A stretch of DNA of 26,366 nt from a virus: positions 1 to 26,366 of the IMG/VR virus record IMGVR_UViG_3300034061_000205; one strand, written 5' to 3'. Position numbers and translations under genes: made by a program. Below the pieces are notes generated by a model. It saw nothing but the letters and a program-made list of their open reading frames with translations, did no database searches and had not been told where the DNA came from. Below, in pieces: positions 15,601 through 21,600 of this stretch (positions are counted from its first letter, which is position 1; the number at the start of each line of letters is the position of its first letter).

Positions 15601-15836
15601 GTGGTAGCCACACTCACCCATTTAGCTTCTCAAGTGGTTCTGGATCGTTTACTGGTAATGCTGTCACTGCACTACAAAACTCGCACAATCACACGCAAGA
15701 TTCACATAACCATACGCAAAATTCACATAATCACACACAAGATGCTCACAATCACACTGCGTCAAGTTCGTTTACTGGTAACGCAATTAACCTTGCGGTT
15801 CAATACATTGACGTCATTCGTGCAACTAAGGATTAA
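12672..15836 (+). CDS. Large modular tail fibre protein with collar-like, His-rich tip
   Basis: This 1054-residue protein is probably a trimeric receptor-binding fibre. The N-terminal 110 residues (ILKDRVKETSSSSGTGSITL ... GSAVNFTAGASGLEVFITQP) form the type of virion-attachment domain found in many fibres. Residues 366-654 hold five shaft modules with INASNITSGTIANARTTAS-type cores, with partial copies further on. From about 818 the tip is homologous to the second fibre's (gene at 18784): PAGTVMLFAQTTAPTGFTK, Thr/Gln/Asn-rich repeats around 880-920, then TTLSTPQIPSHTHPGGVSN. Near the end NSHNHTQ-type heptads repeat four times. HxH-rich tips bind metal in T4 short fibres. Strong AGGAG site before the start. 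Confidence 0.87.
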   Translation: MALILKDRVKETSSSSGTGSITLGGAFPGYQTFNAAIASGSTVYYTIHNLTAGFDGEWEVGLGTFTSPATLARTTVLSSSTGSAVNFTAGASGLEVFITQPAEEAVYINQATGLVEAFGNGANTIAFTNINASNVVMVSGTISTNAANATDITNKTYVDGLFSTGITYHDPVLVESPTALIATYNQPGGAGNGVGATLTNSGSNVALSIDGVSLSNTARVLVYTQSNAAHNGVYTVTNAGAPDAPGPGAAWVLTRATDADTFGLANPNQLGQGDAFFVQSGNTGAGETYICNTVGTITFGSTNITFAQISSSQIYSAGTGLTLANLAFSISNTAVTANTYGNDGAVGQFTVNAQGQITNAATVSVNASAISVGTLANARTTASDANGASTIVARDATGSFTANTITATTSNATTFNGTTGNFTNISGNGVSLTAINASNITSGTIANARTTASDANSASTLVVRDANGAFAAGNVTAANFIGAGATITSINASNISSGTIANARTTASSSNGASTIVQRDSGGNFSANTVTAAVIGDLSGGSNINASNIASGTIANARTTASSSNGASTIVLRGASGEFAAGAITGASFSGNGSAITAINASAITTGTLDNARTTAASANGASTIVARDAGGNFSANTITATTFSGSGASLTNIPNGALVNSSTTINGTAIALGASGTITATATNSLTFGTGLSGVPPFATSYNGSTAVTITNSGVLSLANGGGITASTSTGAITLGSTANSANGASTIVARDSNGSFTANVGTFTTVSGAGGGLTDINASSISSGTVATARLGSGTANSSTFLRGDQTYAVVSSGTVIPAGTVMLFAQTTAPTGFTKNTTTGDNSALRVTTGTASTGGSVAFTTAFASQTPTGSVSTTVNNQTATNQAQTATNIATTATNQAQTATNQSITPTGSVSITAVAGSAGATTLSTPQIPSHTHPGGVSNTQGFGTGTKFEPSGSAFVPPAVATGGTGGGGSHTHPFSFSSGSGSFTGNAVTALQNSHNHTQDSHNHTQNSHNHTQDAHNHTASSSFTGNAINLAVQYIDVIRATKD
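13767..14633 (+). repeat. Tandem fibre shaft modules (five copies)
   Basis: Five related modules start at 13767, 13977, 14142, 14304 and 14469. The first is 70 codons, the others 55, 54, 55 and about 55. Each has an INAS core, a GT-ANARTTAS segment, an NGASTIV-RD segment and a beta-like end. Copies differ at the DNA level. Partial copies occur near 14898 and 15006. They encode a repetitive fibre shaft. Confidence 0.85.
15678..15758 (+). repeat. Histidine-rich 21-base repeat (NSHNHTQ heptads)
   Basis: Four consecutive 7-codon units (15678, 15699, 15720, 15741) encode N/D-S/A-H-N-H-T-Q, the last cut to six codons. They place eight histidines as HxH pairs near the tip of the large fibre. The DNA copies differ at several wobble bases, so the repeat is kept by selection on protein or is not very recent. 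Confidence 0.85.
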
Positions 15837-15838
15837 TA

Positions 15839-16165
15839 ATGGGAACAATTAAAAACGGCACGTTTTGTCCGCTAATTAAAAAAGACTGCGTTGGCCTTAC
15901 CTGTGCCTGGTATACCCGTGTGCAAGGGTATGACGTAAATACTGGGAACCAAGTAGATAGTTATGAATGTGCAATATCGTGGCTACCTATGCTTTTAATT
16001 GAAAATTCTGGGCAGCAGCGCAGTACTGGAGCGGCGGTTGAATCATTTAGAAACGAAATGGTAAAGTCAAACGAAAAAGCCCAGCAGCTTTTACTAGCTA
16101 CCGCAGGTATTGTGCAGGTGCAAAACGAGGACCAACCAAAATTAATTAGGAGCATTGAAGAATGA
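15839..16165 (+). CDS. Small conserved Cys4 phage protein
   Basis: This 108-residue protein has an N-terminal motif NGTFCPLIKKDCVGLTCAWY (6-25) and CAISWLPMLLIENSGQQRST (44-63). Cys 10, 17, 22 and 44 (spacing 6, 4, 21) could hold zinc or an iron-sulphur cluster. A helical part with GAAVESFRNEMVKSNEKAQQ (64-83) follows. I recall it as a conserved phage protein in tail regions, function unknown. The start overlaps the region just after the fibre stop (TAATAATG), without an obvious ribosome site, so coupling to the fibre gene is likely. Confidence 0.74.
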   Translation: MGTIKNGTFCPLIKKDCVGLTCAWYTRVQGYDVNTGNQVDSYECAISWLPMLLIENSGQQRSTGAAVESFRNEMVKSNEKAQQLLLATAGIVQVQNEDQPKLIRSIEE

Positions 16166-16455
16166 AATTAACTATTATTCCTATCGACAACACAGTCTAT
16201 ATAGACGGCGTTGTGAAACCTTGGGGCATAAAACCTCTTGATTTAAGTAATTGTGGTATTCCTTCTGATGTTCACGCACTCCAATGGGATAACGGAAGTG
16301 GTTGGATTGAATTTAAGGATCCAGTACCTAATCAAGATATAACTTCGCTACCAGAATGGGCAAATGCTTGTGTGGAGACTTGGAATCAGTGGACTCCATA
16401 TGTGCCGCCACCAACCCCACCAGTAGATCCAACTATTCCAGTAACAGAAATTTAA
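16162..16455 (+). CDS. Small protein next to fibre genes, function unknown
   Basis: This 97-residue acidic protein has an N-terminal beta-like part, MKLTIIPIDNTVYIDGVVKP, then SDVHALQWDNGSGWIEFKDP (35-54) and a helix around WANACVETWNQW. The C-terminus is Pro-rich (PPPTPPVDPTIPV). The N-terminal two-thirds resembles a family of small phage proteins (VHALQW ... GWIEF) found beside tail-fibre genes, possibly attachment or assembly factors. It overlaps the previous gene by 4 bases (ATGA) with TTAGGAG upstream. Confidence 0.68.
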   Translation: MKLTIIPIDNTVYIDGVVKPWGIKPLDLSNCGIPSDVHALQWDNGSGWIEFKDPVPNQDITSLPEWANACVETWNQWTPYVPPPTPPVDPTIPVTEI

Positions 16456-16458
16456 GCT

Positions 16459-16827
16459 ATGTCTAGTTATCCAGTAACTAAAATATCTTGTGTTGCTAAT
16501 TTATTTAGTAGGATGATGCACTTTCAAAAAAAGGGTGACAAAGAAAATGGTCATTCTCATGTGTTCAATCATTTAACTTTATTAGCAAAAGGTTCTCTTG
16601 AAGTTACTGTTGATGGGCGCGTAACTGTTTTTAATGCCCCCCATATGATCTATATTAAAAAAGATAAGCTGCATGAACTTGTTGCGTTGGAAGACGACAC
16701 AATAGCTTTTTGCATACACGCGCTAAGAGATGGTGAAGGTGTAGATGATATTTTGGACCCTGACAGCATACCAGAGGGAACAGACTTACTAGAGATTGCA
16801 AAAAATATAATTCGGAAACCTGAATAG
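16459..16827 (+). CDS. Cupin-fold protein
   Basis: This 122-residue protein is a single small cupin. Metal-ligand-type residues are in ENGHSHVFNHLTLLAKGSLE (29-48: H32, H34, H38), with H72 in KLHELVALEDD and H87 in AFCIHALRDG. The GHxH-x(3)-H pattern differs slightly from the classic HxH-x(3,4)-E. It probably binds a divalent metal; substrate unknown. Base composition is clearly more AT-rich than the head genes. It comes just before two 2OG-Fe(II) oxygenase-like genes and overlaps the next by one base. It could be an enzyme modifying virion or cell components, or a sugar-binding fold. Confidence 0.78.
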   Translation: MSSYPVTKISCVANLFSRMMHFQKKGDKENGHSHVFNHLTLLAKGSLEVTVDGRVTVFNAPHMIYIKKDKLHELVALEDDTIAFCIHALRDGEGVDDILDPDSIPEGTDLLEIAKNIIRKPE

Positions 16828-17372
16828 TGAATGCCCAACTTGAGCAAAACAATTTTTTATTTGTTCCTAACTTCATTAGTCAGGAGCGTGCTCAAGATTT
16901 AAATTCTTGGTTGTTGTTAGAACGTGATGCTGGACGCCTTATTGATGATCCTCGTTCAAACTATGGTTTATATGGAAAAGCGTACCAAGATGCAATACCT
17001 TTTCTAGAGTTGCTTTGTGAAAAAAGAAACGAAGTAACTAATTTAGTTGAGGAATCGGTTCTACCTACGTATTCTTTTTGTATGATTTATGGCCCAGAAA
17101 GCCAACTTATAAAACATTTAGATAGACCTGCTTGCGAAATTAGTTTGACTGTACATCTAAACGGCGATGCAGAATGGCCTATTTTTATTAAAAAACCATC
17201 TGGTGAAGAAGTATCTTTTAAATTAAACCCTGGAGATGCGGTTATTTATCTGGGATGTATAGCAGAACATTGGCGTGAAAAATTTAATGGGCAAAGTTAT
17301 AGCCAAGTATTTTTGCACTATGTTCGTAGTAATGGGCCTAACGCCTGGGCATATTTTGATAAAAGAAAATGA
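16827..17372 (+). CDS. 2OG-Fe(II) oxygenase-like protein (first of two)
   Basis: This 181-residue protein has a double-stranded beta-helix layout: QLIKHLDRPACEISLTVHLN (93-112) provides H97-x-D99, and GDAVIYLGCIAEHWREKFNG (136-155) the distal H148, with SQVFLHYVRSNGPNAW following. These match the iron triad of prolyl-4-hydroxylase-like dioxygenases. The usual R-x-S 2OG-binding motif is not obvious at the end, so co-substrate use is uncertain. The start is GTG, overlapping the cupin stop; the nearby ATG at 16831 is in another frame. It overlaps the second oxygenase gene by 4 bases. AT-rich like its neighbours. Target unknown; hydroxylation of a fibre or host molecule is possible. Confidence 0.78.
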   Translation: MNAQLEQNNFLFVPNFISQERAQDLNSWLLLERDAGRLIDDPRSNYGLYGKAYQDAIPFLELLCEKRNEVTNLVEESVLPTYSFCMIYGPESQLIKHLDRPACEISLTVHLNGDAEWPIFIKKPSGEEVSFKLNPGDAVIYLGCIAEHWREKFNGQSYSQVFLHYVRSNGPNAWAYFDKRK

Positions 17373-17926
17373 ATCAATTAAAAGACTACATATTGCTCGT
17401 GCCAAACGTAATTCCAAGTGAGTTATGCGATGCTGTACTGTCTGAATATAAAGAATGCGATAGCTGGGTTTCTGCAAATATAGCAAATGGCACAAATTTA
17501 AACGTACGGAATTGCCAGACAATAGGTATATCGTTTGACAGCGTTATAGAACAAAATAAAGAAGTAAGACAGAAAATAGATCAAAATCTTTTTAGCTGCG
17601 CTGCAAACGCTATAAAAGAATATAGAAACAAATTTGATAAGTGCACGATTGAACAAGACTCTGGTTATGATTTACTTAAGTATGATGTAGGTAATTTTTA
17701 TGTAATCCATACAGATTCTTTTAAAGACCGGCCCAGAGCAGTGTCTTGTTCATTTGCATTGAATGACGGATATGAAGGTGGTGAGTTTGCGTTTTTTAAT
17801 CGTGAGCTGGTGTATAAACTAAAAAAAGGTGATGCTCTAATGTTTCCTTCTAATTTTATGTACCCACACGAAATTATGCCCGTGACTAGTGGTACACGGT
17901 ACTCTATTGTTACTTGGTTTGTATAG
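17369..17926 (+). CDS. 2OG-Fe(II) oxygenase, prolyl-4-hydroxylase-like (second of two)
   Basis: This 185-residue protein has the full catalytic set: LLKYDVGNFYVIHTDSF with H114-x-D116, the distal H167 in MYPHEIMPV and R177-Y-S179 in SGTRYSIVTWFV for 2OG binding. The GYEGGEFAFF (134-143) and LKKGDALMFP (151-160) segments are typical of prolyl-4-hydroxylase-like enzymes. Enzymes of this class use oxygen and 2-oxoglutarate to hydroxylate proteins or nucleic acids. Similar genes are common in cyanophages and other marine phages. It starts in an ATGA overlap with the related gene before it, and sequence similarity between the two is low. AT-rich. Substrate not identifiable. Confidence 0.87.
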   Translation: MNQLKDYILLVPNVIPSELCDAVLSEYKECDSWVSANIANGTNLNVRNCQTIGISFDSVIEQNKEVRQKIDQNLFSCAANAIKEYRNKFDKCTIEQDSGYDLLKYDVGNFYVIHTDSFKDRPRAVSCSFALNDGYEGGEFAFFNRELVYKLKKGDALMFPSNFMYPHEIMPVTSGTRYSIVTWFV

Positions 17927-17934
17927 GATAAGCC

Positions 17935-18774
17935 ATGACTTTTGGCTTTTCGCCCTACGCTGCAGCACCTTTTGCTGATACTGGTGAGGCTAGTCTTGGT
18001 ATTTCAGTTCAGTTAACTGGGGTATCGGCTATAGGTGTAGTTGGTACGGCTGCTGTTCAAACAGATAACAACATAGATGTAACAGGTGTAAACGCAGTAG
18101 GTGCAGTAGGCACTGTAGAGGTTCAAGCTGGTGGAAGCGTAGATTTAGTTGGCATTAATACGCCATGTTTAGTTGGCACTGTAGATGTAGAAGCCGACAG
18201 TAATCTTGCTTTGACTGGTGTAAATGCAGTTGGCGTTATTGGCGATGTAGACGTTCAAATTAATGCAGATGTGCTTGTTACTGGTGTTAGTTCGGCAGTT
18301 CAATTAGGAAACGTAGAAGTTACTGGCACTGCGGTTGTTGATTTAGTCGGTGTTACGGCTATTGGGGTTGTTGGAACCGTAACTGCCGCGGCTAATGCAG
18401 ATGTTAACGTGACTGGGGTATCTTCAGTCGTTAATTTAGGTAACGTAACTGTAATTGGTGGAGCAGTTGTTAATCCTACTGGGGTAGTAACCGTTGGTAG
18501 AATAGGCGATGTTTCGGTAAATACCGATCAAATTATTGATGTTACTGGGGTTAGCGCAGTAACTAGACTTGGTAACGTAGAAGCTGCGGCTAGTGCTGAT
18601 GTTAACGTAACAGGCGTGTCTGCTATTGGCGTAGTAGGAACCGTTAGCACCGCTGCAAACGCTAATGTTAATTTGACTGGTGTTAGAACCGTTGTTAGAC
18701 TAAATAAACAAAACGTTTGGGGCTTAGTAAATACTGCGCAGACCCCAAATTGGACAGAAGTAATAGCGGCTTAA
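17935..18774 (+). CDS. Repeat fibre-like protein of ten 22-residue units
   Basis: This 279-residue protein has an N-terminal cap (MTFGFSPYAAAPFADTGEAS), ten 22-residue repeats at 28-247 without any insertion or deletion, and a partial eleventh. A consensus is TGV-SAIGVVGTV followed by about ten less conserved residues ending in V-V. It closes with QNVWGLVNTAQTPNWTEVIA, an end I recall from other phage structural proteins. The regular hydrophobic pattern suggests a beta-solenoid or trimeric beta-fibre. Only a few charged residues occur, mostly Asp. It lies between the oxygenase pair and the second fibre gene. Confidence 0.8.
   Translation: MTFGFSPYAAAPFADTGEASLGISVQLTGVSAIGVVGTAAVQTDNNIDVTGVNAVGAVGTVEVQAGGSVDLVGINTPCLVGTVDVEADSNLALTGVNAVGVIGDVDVQINADVLVTGVSSAVQLGNVEVTGTAVVDLVGVTAIGVVGTVTAAANADVNVTGVSSVVNLGNVTVIGGAVVNPTGVVTVGRIGDVSVNTDQIIDVTGVSAVTRLGNVEAAASADVNVTGVSAIGVVGTVSTAANANVNLTGVRTVVRLNKQNVWGLVNTAQTPNWTEVIAA
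18016..18675 (+). repeat. Ten tandem 66-base coding repeats
   Basis: Units begin at 18016 and every 66 bases to 18610, each coding for 22 residues with a TGV or VGV start and an IG-V-G-V or LGNV core. A further partial unit starts at 18676. There is no frame slippage or length change. Units differ clearly at DNA level, so this is not a young duplication. Confidence 0.88.
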
Positions 18775-18783
18775 GGATAAATT

Positions 18784-19842
18784 ATGGCAAGTACATATTC
18801 ACCAAGTTTAAAAATAACCCTGATGGGGGATGGCGATCAATCAGGTCTTTGGGGTCAAACTACCAATGTAAACCTAGGCACTTTGATTGAACAGGCTATT
18901 ACTGGTGTTACTTCAATAGTCATGTCCGATGCTAACTACACCTTAACTAATTTTGATGGTGTATCAAACGAAGCTAGAAACGCGGTTTTAGTAGTTACTG
19001 GAACAAATAATGCAGTCAGAGACTTGATTCCACCAGTCGTTAAAAAACTATATGTTGTTGCAAACAATACTTCGGGCGGCTACGCAATCCGGGTCATAGG
19101 GGCTTCTGGTACGGGTGTGTCTATAGCTAGTGGTGCTACTCAAGTTGTTTACTGTGACGGAACTAATTTTATTGCAGCGTCTGGGGCTTTTACTAACGGA
19201 GCTGTTTTAAATGTGCCTAGTGGTGGTACAGGACAAAGCACATTAACTGCTAATAACGTTATTCTCGGTAATGGTACTTCTCCAGTTACTTTTGTATCTC
19301 CATCAGTATCAGGAAATTTTTTACGTTCTAACGGAACTACTTGGGAATCAGCAGCACCTCCTGGTGCCGAATTTAGTTCGGGTACCAGAATGACATTTAA
19401 TCAAACCGCTGCCCCAACTGGTTGGACTAAAGATACAAGTGTTGATAATGCTGCGTTTAGATTAGTTAGTGGGTCTGTTAGTTCTGGGGGCACTTTAAAC
19501 TTTAGCGCAGTATTTGCTGCTTCATCTAGCACGGTTCCTGCTGGTTCAGTATCTATTAGTTCTATTGCTGGTTCAGCAGGTGCAACTACCTTAAGCACAC
19601 CTCAGATCCCAAGCCACAGCCATTCTGGTGGAGTTAGTAGTACCATTAGTCGTGCTGGCCCAACCAAATTTGACCCTGGTGCTCCAGCTTTTAACCCCCC
19701 ATCAGTTGATACAGGTACTACAGGCGGTGGCGGTTCACATACACATCCGTTCTCATTTAGTTCTGGTTCAGCTAGTTTTACTGGCACTGCCCTAGATCTT
19801 GCTGTCAAGTATGTTGATTTAATTATTGCTCAGAAAAACTAA
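18784..19842 (+). CDS. Second tail fibre protein, tip homologous to first fibre
   Basis: This 352-residue protein has an N-terminal attachment domain (MASTYSPSLKITLMGDGDQS, then LWGQTTNVNLGTLIEQAITG) that I recall as the standard start of many phage fibres. A beta-rich part follows, then NVPSGGTGQSTLTANNVILG. From about residue 196 the tip is homologous to the large fibre: APTGWTK, IAGSAGATTLSTPQIPSHSH and GGGGSHTHPFSFSSGS. It lacks the Thr/Gln repeats and the SHNHT heptads of the large fibre. The site before the start, TTAAGGATAAATTATGGCA, is identical to that of the portal gene. It may form an alternative or second receptor-binding fibre. Confidence 0.85.
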   Translation: MASTYSPSLKITLMGDGDQSGLWGQTTNVNLGTLIEQAITGVTSIVMSDANYTLTNFDGVSNEARNAVLVVTGTNNAVRDLIPPVVKKLYVVANNTSGGYAIRVIGASGTGVSIASGATQVVYCDGTNFIAASGAFTNGAVLNVPSGGTGQSTLTANNVILGNGTSPVTFVSPSVSGNFLRSNGTTWESAAPPGAEFSSGTRMTFNQTAAPTGWTKDTSVDNAAFRLVSGSVSSGGTLNFSAVFAASSSTVPAGSVSISSIAGSAGATTLSTPQIPSHSHSGGVSSTISRAGPTKFDPGAPAFNPPSVDTGTTGGGGSHTHPFSFSSGSASFTGTALDLAVKYVDLIIAQKN

Positions 19843-19851
19843 GGAATAAAC

Positions 19852-20061
19852 ATGATTAAAACTATTCAAGACTCCATGGAAGACGGCGAATTTAAGCCAC
19901 GCCATACTGTTGAAATCTACTGCCCTAACTGCAGTCGAGACGTAGACGAAACCGAACTGGCTATGAAAGTATGCGGTGACTGCGGGTTTGACCTATCAAA
20001 TCCTGAACAGCACGTAGCTATTGTGGTAGCTAATTTATCGTCTGGCGGTCAGACGCTTTAA
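19852..20061 (+). CDS. Small zinc-ribbon protein
   Basis: This 69-residue protein has two CxxC knuckles, C24-P-N-C27 and C41-G-D-C44, in EIYCPNCSRDVDETELAMKV and CGDCGFDLSN, a typical single zinc ribbon. No further domain is seen. Such small proteins are frequent in phages and may bind protein or nucleic acid. AAGGAATAAAC precedes the start. It lies between the second fibre gene and the membrane-protein/lysis group, which it may join by co-transcription. Function unknown. Confidence 0.72.
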   Translation: MIKTIQDSMEDGEFKPRHTVEIYCPNCSRDVDETELAMKVCGDCGFDLSNPEQHVAIVVANLSSGGQTL

Positions 20062-20065
20062 GGTT

Positions 20066-20677
20066 ATGGCTGGAAAGTTAAATGCAGACGATACGCTGAC
20101 TAAAGTATTAGCGTATGTAGATTCACCATTTAAGCTGTTTGCCATTGTTTTGATGGCTGTTTTTGCATTTACGGGCTACATTATTTATGACCACAAAGAG
20201 TTAATTGTCGGTACTTACAAGGAAAGCCAAAAGCTACCTAGTATTAACAAAGACAGAGTTGATGAGGTAGCGGTTCATTTGTTTAAAACGACCGATGCAA
20301 CTGTAGTAACAATATTCAAAGTTAATCCTTTGCTTGCTACTCGAATACAGTACCGTGCTTACACAACAAATGGTCGGGATAAAACAAACGATGGCTTAGA
20401 CGTAGGGTTGTTTACAAGTAATCAAAAGAACAATGAAGATGTAGTAGCTTTAATGGCTGGCAATATACCTTGTGGTGAATACAAAACGGCTCAGTCAGAA
20501 ATTGGGTTGTGGTATTTAGAAAAAGGGATGAGATACGGTTGCAGAATTAGTGTGCCGCCTGACCCTAGTAAATTTGTAGGACAGATTACGGTTGGCTGGG
20601 AAAAACAACCAGCAGATTTAGAACAAACAAGAGCAATGCTTTTTATTGCAGCAACTATGTTATCGAGGAAAAAATAA
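20066..20677 (+). CDS. Single-span membrane protein near lysis genes
   Basis: This 203-residue protein has a short N-terminal soluble segment, one transmembrane helix at about 21-41 (PFKLFAIVLMAVFAFTGYII) and a mixed alpha/beta domain of about 160 residues with positive and negative charges. The helix has no lipobox Cys, and the domain after it would lie outside the inner membrane if the N-terminus is inside. It stands directly before the holin gene with a one-base overlap. A lysis accessory or spanin-like role is possible by position, but long coiled coils and Pro-rich stretches typical of spanins are absent. A membrane protein for DNA entry is another option. Confidence 0.7.
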   Translation: MAGKLNADDTLTKVLAYVDSPFKLFAIVLMAVFAFTGYIIYDHKELIVGTYKESQKLPSINKDRVDEVAVHLFKTTDATVVTIFKVNPLLATRIQYRAYTTNGRDKTNDGLDVGLFTSNQKNNEDVVALMAGNIPCGEYKTAQSEIGLWYLEKGMRYGCRISVPPDPSKFVGQITVGWEKQPADLEQTRAMLFIAATMLSRKK

Positions 20678-21087
20678 TGCTAGGACTAGACACCATCGTT
20701 GGCGTAGGAATGAAGCTAATTGACAAGCTGATCCCTGATCCAGCCGCTAAAGCACAAGCCCAGTTAGAACTTGCCAAACTTGCCCAAGATGGCAAATTAG
20801 CCGAAATACAAGCTGATACCGCAGAATCCCAAGAAGTCACCAAACGGGCGCAAGCGGACATGGCAAGCGATTCTTGGCTGTCAAAGAACATTCGCCCAAT
20901 GACTTTAATCTTTATCCTTGGTGGCTATTTTGTGTTTGCCATGATGAGTGCTTTTGGCAACAACGCTAACGAGAAGTATGTAGAACTGCTGGGTCAGTGG
21001 GGCATGCTTGTGATGTCGTTCTACTTTGGCGGTCGTACCCTTGAGAAGATTATGGACATGAAGTCGAAAGAAAAAGATGCAAAGTAA
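20677..21087 (+). CDS. Holin (GTA-type 3TM family)
   Basis: This 136-residue protein fits the GTA_holin_3TM family (PF11351 by memory). The N-terminal half is charged and helical with LIPDPAAKAQAQLELAKLAQ (18-37), then SDSWLSKNIRPMTLIFILGG, two hydrophobic segments at about 74-93 and 103-121, and a lysine-rich tail. The family is named for three membrane spans; here the amphipathic N-terminal helix could be the third. Holins make pores in the inner membrane that release the endolysin and time lysis. The start overlaps the previous gene, and the endolysin starts inside its end (11-base overlap). Confidence 0.87.
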   Translation: MLGLDTIVGVGMKLIDKLIPDPAAKAQAQLELAKLAQDGKLAEIQADTAESQEVTKRAQADMASDSWLSKNIRPMTLIFILGGYFVFAMMSAFGNNANEKYVELLGQWGMLVMSFYFGGRTLEKIMDMKSKEKDAK

Positions 21088-21595
21088 TTTTGAAACCTGC
21101 CTAGCAAAGATGCTTGCCCACGAGGGCGGCTTTGTAAACCATCCGCAAGACCCTGGAGGTATGACCAATCTAGGCGTTACAAAACGAGTTTGGGAAGAAT
21201 GGGTAGGTCACGAGGTTGACGAGAAACAGATGCGGGCGCTTACCCCTGAAACCGTTGCACCACTTTATAAAAGGAAATACTGGGATGCTTGCCGAGCTGA
21301 TGATCTTGTGGCTGGGGTTGACTACTGTGTTTTTGACGTCGCTGTTAATTCGGGCCCAGGGCGAGCCATTAAGTTTTTGCAGTCGTGTGTTGGTGCTACT
21401 GCTGATGGTGGTTTTGGTCCTGCTACTCTCGCCGCCGTAAAAAAAGCGGAAGAAGACCCAGCACGATTAGTAGAACTCTATTGCGCTAAACGGTTAGAGT
21501 TCTTACAATCACTAAAGACCTTTGAAACCTTTGGTAAGGGCTGGTCAAGGCGCGTTGCCGAGGTCAAAGAAGAAGCACTCAAAATGTTAGGGTAA
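21077..21595 (+). CDS. Endolysin, GH108-type N-acetylmuramidase
   Basis: This 172-residue protein matches glycoside hydrolase family 108. MLAHEGGFVNHPQDPGGMTN (12-31) holds the catalytic Glu (E16), with LGVTKRVWEEW next, then a YKRKYWDAC segment, FDVAVNSGPGRAIKFLQSCV (90-109) and a DGGFGPATLAAV motif. The C-terminal part resembles the peptidoglycan-binding domain that usually joins GH108. It cleaves cell-wall glycan at the end of infection. Residues 1-25 show no signal peptide, so release depends on the holin encoded upstream, which it overlaps by 11 bases. Length is normal for the family. Confidence 0.91.
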   Translation: MQSNFETCLAKMLAHEGGFVNHPQDPGGMTNLGVTKRVWEEWVGHEVDEKQMRALTPETVAPLYKRKYWDACRADDLVAGVDYCVFDVAVNSGPGRAIKFLQSCVGATADGGFGPATLAAVKKAEEDPARLVELYCAKRLEFLQSLKTFETFGKGWSRRVAEVKEEALKMLG

Positions 21596-21600
21596 ACCCC

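Noticed and set aside
15436-15852. Plus-strand 138-codon frame inside the fibre tip
   Set aside because: Leu/Thr-rich shifted reading of the fibre repeats, with no ribosome site or recognisable motif.
18016-18675. CRISPR-like array from the regular 66-base period
   Set aside because: The repeat is in frame, coding and diverged, without constant repeats and unique spacers.
12672-19842. Diversity-generating retroelement acting on the fibre tips
   Set aside because: The two tips are similar, but no reverse transcriptase, template repeat with A-biased changes or accessory gene is visible in the window.
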